From positions 858,582 to 922,581 of the forward strand of contig CAWUHX010000140.1 of NCBI GenBank assembly GCA_963922205.1: 64,000 nucleotides of DNA. Reading direction: 5' to 3'. This document shows, in pieces, positions 60,468-64,000 of the stretch. Source of the DNA: Romanomermis culicivorax (Eukaryota; Nematoda; Enoplea; Mermithida; Mermithidae). The notes beneath the pieces are model-generated. The model did not search any database and was not told where the DNA came from. It saw only the letters and a program-made list of their open reading frames with translations. Each line of letters begins with the position of its first letter. Position 1 is the first letter of the stretch. Made by a program: the position numbers and the translations under genes.

Positions 60468-61332
60468 ATGGGTTGAAGCTATATTGATTCCTGATCAGAC
60501 GGCTGAAACCATAGTGGATGAATTCTTAGAGCATGTGATATTTAGGCACGGTACCCCAAGAAAACTTCTTAGTGATAACGGATCTGGATTTAATTCAGAT
60601 CTTATGAAAGCAGTCTGTAAACTGTTAGAGTGCAGAAAAATTTTCACAACAGCATACCACCCACAGGGTAATGGTATGGTTGAGAGATTTAACCAAACTC
60701 TAATAAAGCAGCTGCGAAAAGTTGCAATTGAGGATAACAATAAATGGCCAAGGTACCTCAGTGCAGTGGTATTTGCATATAATGCCACACCTCACGCAGC
60801 AACAAAATGCTCGCCATTTTCACTGCTGCGGGGGCATGAAGCAAATTTTGGTATCAATTTCACTGCTGCTCTTAGAATAGTCATGCCTAATGACTATGAG
60901 GCTTACAAGTATGTTTTGGCTACCCATCTTACAAATTTGTACGAAAGTATTGCCGAAAACATACAAAAAGCCGCTAAGGACAGCAAGAAATATTTTGATA
61001 ACAAAATTAAAACTTCTGGTTTTAAAAATCAAGATTGGGTTCTGTTGAAAGTAGACAGACTGAAAAAATTGGGGTTACCTTGGCAAGGACCACATATCAT
61101 CATCGATGATAAAAGATTGAAAGACAATGTGCTCACAATAGCGCATTGGAATAACCCGCTTAAAAAGCAGGTCGTATCGGCAAGTAGGCTAAAACACTTT
61201 CGATACGAAGGTACCAGATGGTCTCGACACGAAATGTCGCAGGTCTTCCGGGATACTCCAGTTAACGCAACTGGAAATCCCGCCGAAACCGAAGATCATC
61301 CGGTCGTTATTTCTGTGTCTAAAAATTTTTAG
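60388..61332 (+). pseudogene. pol: Integrase catalytic part of element 2, out of frame
   Basis: It continues Pol in the +1 frame after the 11-nt deletion: SVDIVG (first Asp), LLSDNGSGF (second Asp), [10 protein letters not shown] (Glu), a GPY/F-like LPWQGPH, and the C-terminal [10 protein letters not shown] as in element 1. No further lesion is seen down to TAG 61330-61332. It would be expressed only by recoding. Confidence 0.9.
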
Positions 61333-61747
61333 CGGAAAATGCTGTATACGTGTATTTTATGTGAATAAAATTTTTATTTTCTGTGTTATTTAACCGATTT
61401 CTATTCGTTTAATACCTTTCTTAAATTTTGGGTAGCGAAGGGTCAAATTTTCAGAATAATATTGTTAATTTGTACACCCGATGCTAAAATTTTTGGATTA
61501 CATTTTGGGAGGTTTACGACCAATTTTCATTTTCAATTTCAAAAGTCGTATTTTTCTTGTGCTCCGCATCGCACAAAATTTTCGGAACAAATTTTTTCAT
61601 CCAGCCCAAGGACCCGATAAAATTATTTTCGGTAATTCTGTATATTGTATCGATATTGAAGTAACGATAAGTGTTCTTTAACATTTTGTTTACTTTAGAA
61701 GATACAACGCGGAATTTTAGAAAAAATTTTTTAAAAAGATTTTGCAA
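61333..61747 (+). promoter_or_regulatory. pol-ORF3 spacer of element 2
   Basis: AT-rich with no gene. AAATTTTCAG|AAT (about 61443-61452) and GGAATTTTAG (about 61712) are possible acceptors for an ORF3 subgenomic mRNA, as proposed for element 1. Confidence 0.35.
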
Positions 61748-61859
61748 ATGTCGAAATTAGGCGTTGCGCCTTTCGCGCGAAATTATTGCGCGCACGCCGA
61801 CCACATTAAGGCGGGCCAACCGCAAGGCCGCCAAAACAATCGATATTTTTTGACCGACG
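61748..61859 (+). CDS. ORF3 of element 2, coding exon 1
   Basis: ATG 61748, 37 codons plus one base, ending ACCGACG|GTAAGT. The length (112 nt), phase and final motif GQPQGRQNNRYFLTD match exon 1 of element 1, while the first 20 residues differ. This argues for selection on the protein and on the splice position. Confidence 0.75.
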
Positions 61860-62482
61860 GTAAGTTTTTATTTAATTATTTCTTGGTATGTGGGACGAAT
61901 TCGCCCATTTAGGTGTCTTAGGAATGATTTCTTCATGCTCAATTTTCTGAATGGGCCAACCAAGGGGAAAACGAGTTCGAAGAAAAGTTTCTAAAAATGT
62001 TAGGATAGGTGAAAAGAAAAAACCTAATGGATTTACGGCCCTAAAAAGCCAAAGTCTAATGGTTTTTTACCTTGGATCCGATTCCGAAGCATTTAATTTT
62101 TGGTTTTATTAAAGCCCCTGGTTTACTAAATTTATTTCTTGGATTAATTAAAACCTTAATTGGTTGTTTATTCACTATTTAATTTTGGTACCGAGGCGTG
62201 AAGTTATCGCTAGGGTAAGTGGTAAATCGATGGCAGCTGACATCGAGAAGCGAAAGGTGGTGCAAATGTGAGGTTCCTGAAAAATTGGTGTAGCATTTGC
62301 GGTAATCACTGGGCCTGCTTACTTTATGACTTTGACACCTAACCTCACTAATTAATTTATTTTTCCCCACGCTAAATCTTTTTCCTAATTGGGTGCCGGT
62401 CAAAGTTGATTATTTATTTGGTGGTGGTGGCCTAATGCCTGACTTATAAAGGGTCAAGGGGCAAATTCTTCTTGATTTTTAG
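61860..62482 (+). other. Intron inside ORF3 of element 2 (623 bp)
   Basis: G|GTAAGT to GATTTTTAG|ACTACAA. It has the same position and phase as the element 1 intron, with no obvious similarity between the intron bodies. No gene is seen inside. Confidence 0.75.
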
Positions 62483-64000
62483 ACTACAACATCAAGCATC
62501 TGGTCCGCATCGGAGAAATCGAACAATGGTTCGCCGGCGCGATGAGTTATTGGTCGCAGCGACCAATGGAACCCGAACGGGTTCACGGCGGCAACGTCGA
62601 ACCGATCCTGAAGCAATTGGCCACAAGCCAGTTTCGGGGGCTAGGCGTTGTCGGATTTGACGTCGAAAAGGTCAAGAAGACCGAGGTATGTATAATACCT
62701 TATAAGGTAGCGATCCAGAACCCGGAAGGGAAAGAGTTCACTAGGCTGGTGTCATTTGCACACATAGATGGTTCCAGCTTTGTGATTGACCTTACAACAT
62801 TGAAACCGCAGGAATGGGATCTTTTGATTTCATTCCTGGCATCGGTGGATCGTTTCTTGGTCGGTTTCAAAGTTGTGGACGATCTGGTTGCAATTTTGAA
62901 CGTCTAGGGATCCGGGTCAGGGGCCTCGGCTCATGATAAGACGAAAATTATACAGGCCCGTATACTCCAAGGATTTGGAAAATATTGGGACTGTGAAATT
63001 TGCTTCAGATTGATGACGGGGCCCATGACAAATCACGCTCGTGATTTAGGATTGTGTCCTGAAAACCTTGGGTTAAAAGGACTTTTCACCGAATTTTACT
63101 TGGCTGATGTCGGCAAATACCAATGCGACTTCGGTGACAAAAAGATTCGAGAAAAGTTCTTGGCCCCCAAGATTCAAGACACAGAAATTGTGTATGCTGG
63201 CCTGGACGCCTATTATTCAATTGCCATATTTTTAGGGTTCTTTCACTACGGGTTTTGCGGTGAATTGAGTGGGGTTACGGCAACGTACCCCCATGATATT
63301 GTATCGCCGGCCCAAGTGAAAACCTTGGCCTTCCGCTTTTATACGGTGTACTCTCAAGACCTAACGGGGTTCGAGGATCGAAACTTCGTAGATGAGAAGG
63401 ACATCGTAAAGAGGCAGTTGTTCAAGGTCTACCATATGATGCGGCAAGAGGTAATGGCCAGGTGGGCTACACAATTTCATAATGACTTGCCAGAATATTC
63501 GTGTCCTGCGGGTATTAAAAATCCCGCTAAAGCTACGGACCACACTTTACTGTCTGGGGTTTATCCCAAGGCGCTAAAAGCTGGTCCAAGCAAAAAGAAA
63601 ACAAATCAGTGGGAAGATGTAAGTGATCCGGAGGACATGGATACAATGGAACAACAGGTCAATAGGACAAACGAGGTGATAAACCGACTGCATACAGAAA
63701 TGTTGCAAGGGGTTTCATTTTTCAAATTGACGGATCCTGTAGATGTTGTATGGTATATCACAGCGGGTCTTGCCATGAATAAGACTCCTCGACAGGACTG
63801 GTCGAAGCAGCTTCAATCGTTTCAACTCGGAACGGACTGCTACGAACCAGTGGAAATCGACACCGGTATGGCTAAGTACGACAGGGACCACTGGATGGTG
63901 GACTTGAGGAATTACGAGCATGTCATGGACTCAACAAAGTTTCCTGCGTTGGAAAAGGCATGCAACCTAATTCCTCTACCATTCTTTGTTTTCTGGCCTC
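62483..64000 (+). pseudogene. ORF3 of element 2, coding exon 2 (DEDDy exonuclease domain, one stop, runs off the window)
   Basis: The frame from the acceptor is open except for a single TAG at 62905-62907 (codon 179). Beyond it the same frame continues without any stop to the window edge, about 364 further codons. In spliced numbering motif I is GFDVE (D97, E99), motif II is GFKVVDDL with Lys where element 1 has Asn (catalytic Asp 171 kept), and motif III is YAGLDAYYS (Asp 279). LGLCPENLGLKGLFTEF and HYGF continue the match to element 1, and the second conserved region (DRDHWMVD, FVFWP) is present. One stop in an otherwise clean frame suggests a recent loss, or readthrough. Confidence 0.8.

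Overview
The window looks like a piece of an AT-rich invertebrate nuclear genome, most probably a nematode. Four things point that way: an interstitial array of the nematode telomere hexamer TTAGGC (37988-38056, seen as GCCTAA on the + strand); short-pyrimidine TTTTCAG-type splice acceptors; a two-exon calmodulin-like gene of the nematode CAL-1 type on the - strand; and a secreted ten-cysteine TIL-domain protease inhibitor. Host genes are sparse. Only these two host genes can be supported, and the rest is mostly mobile DNA and its remains.

Layout: 1-5.2 kb holds a 2.1-kb terminal-inverted-repeat (TIR) transposon with a 9-bp target duplication, a PIF/Harbinger-like relic and a small TA-type MITE. 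5236-19301 is a complete 14.1-kb Ty3/Gypsy-type LTR retrotransposon (element 1) with 477-bp LTRs that differ at 4 positions, a 4-bp target duplication, and intact gag, pol and a very large third ORF. 19.3-34.5 kb holds dispersed repeats, minisatellites, a MITE with an 8-bp target duplication and the TIL gene. 34586-38670 (-) is the calmodulin-like gene; its 3.6-kb intron carries a long-TIR repeat and a composite telomere-repeat/tRNA-like element. 38.9-54.0 kb is a repeat jungle: foldback elements, long inverted repeats, poly-G modules and GGCGC palindromes. From about 54.2 kb to the right edge lies a second, diverged and partly broken member of the same retroelement group (element 2).

The most striking content is ORF3 of the two retroelements. 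It sits downstream of pol, where other elements carry env, but it has no signal peptide or membrane segment. It encodes an N-terminal DEDDy (RNase D/WRN/MUT-7-type) 3'-5' exonuclease domain, and in element 1 also a long low-complexity region and an RGG-rich tail. In both elements ORF3 is split at the same codon by an intron. The first coding exon is 112 nt in both, the donor and acceptor match, and the first catalytic Asp falls at residue 97 of both predicted spliced products. Element 1 keeps all catalytic residues. Element 2 has an Asn-to-Lys change in motif II, one in-frame stop in ORF3, and an 11-nt deletion in the integrase region.

Proposed working: Gag would be made from the 5' part of the transcript. 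Pol would follow by +1 frameshifting near a CTT-AGG-G heptamer in element 1, or by in-frame fusion in element 2. ORF3 would come from a spliced, env-like subgenomic mRNA. What the exonuclease does is unknown; proofreading during reverse transcription and degradation of host small RNAs are both plausible and untested.
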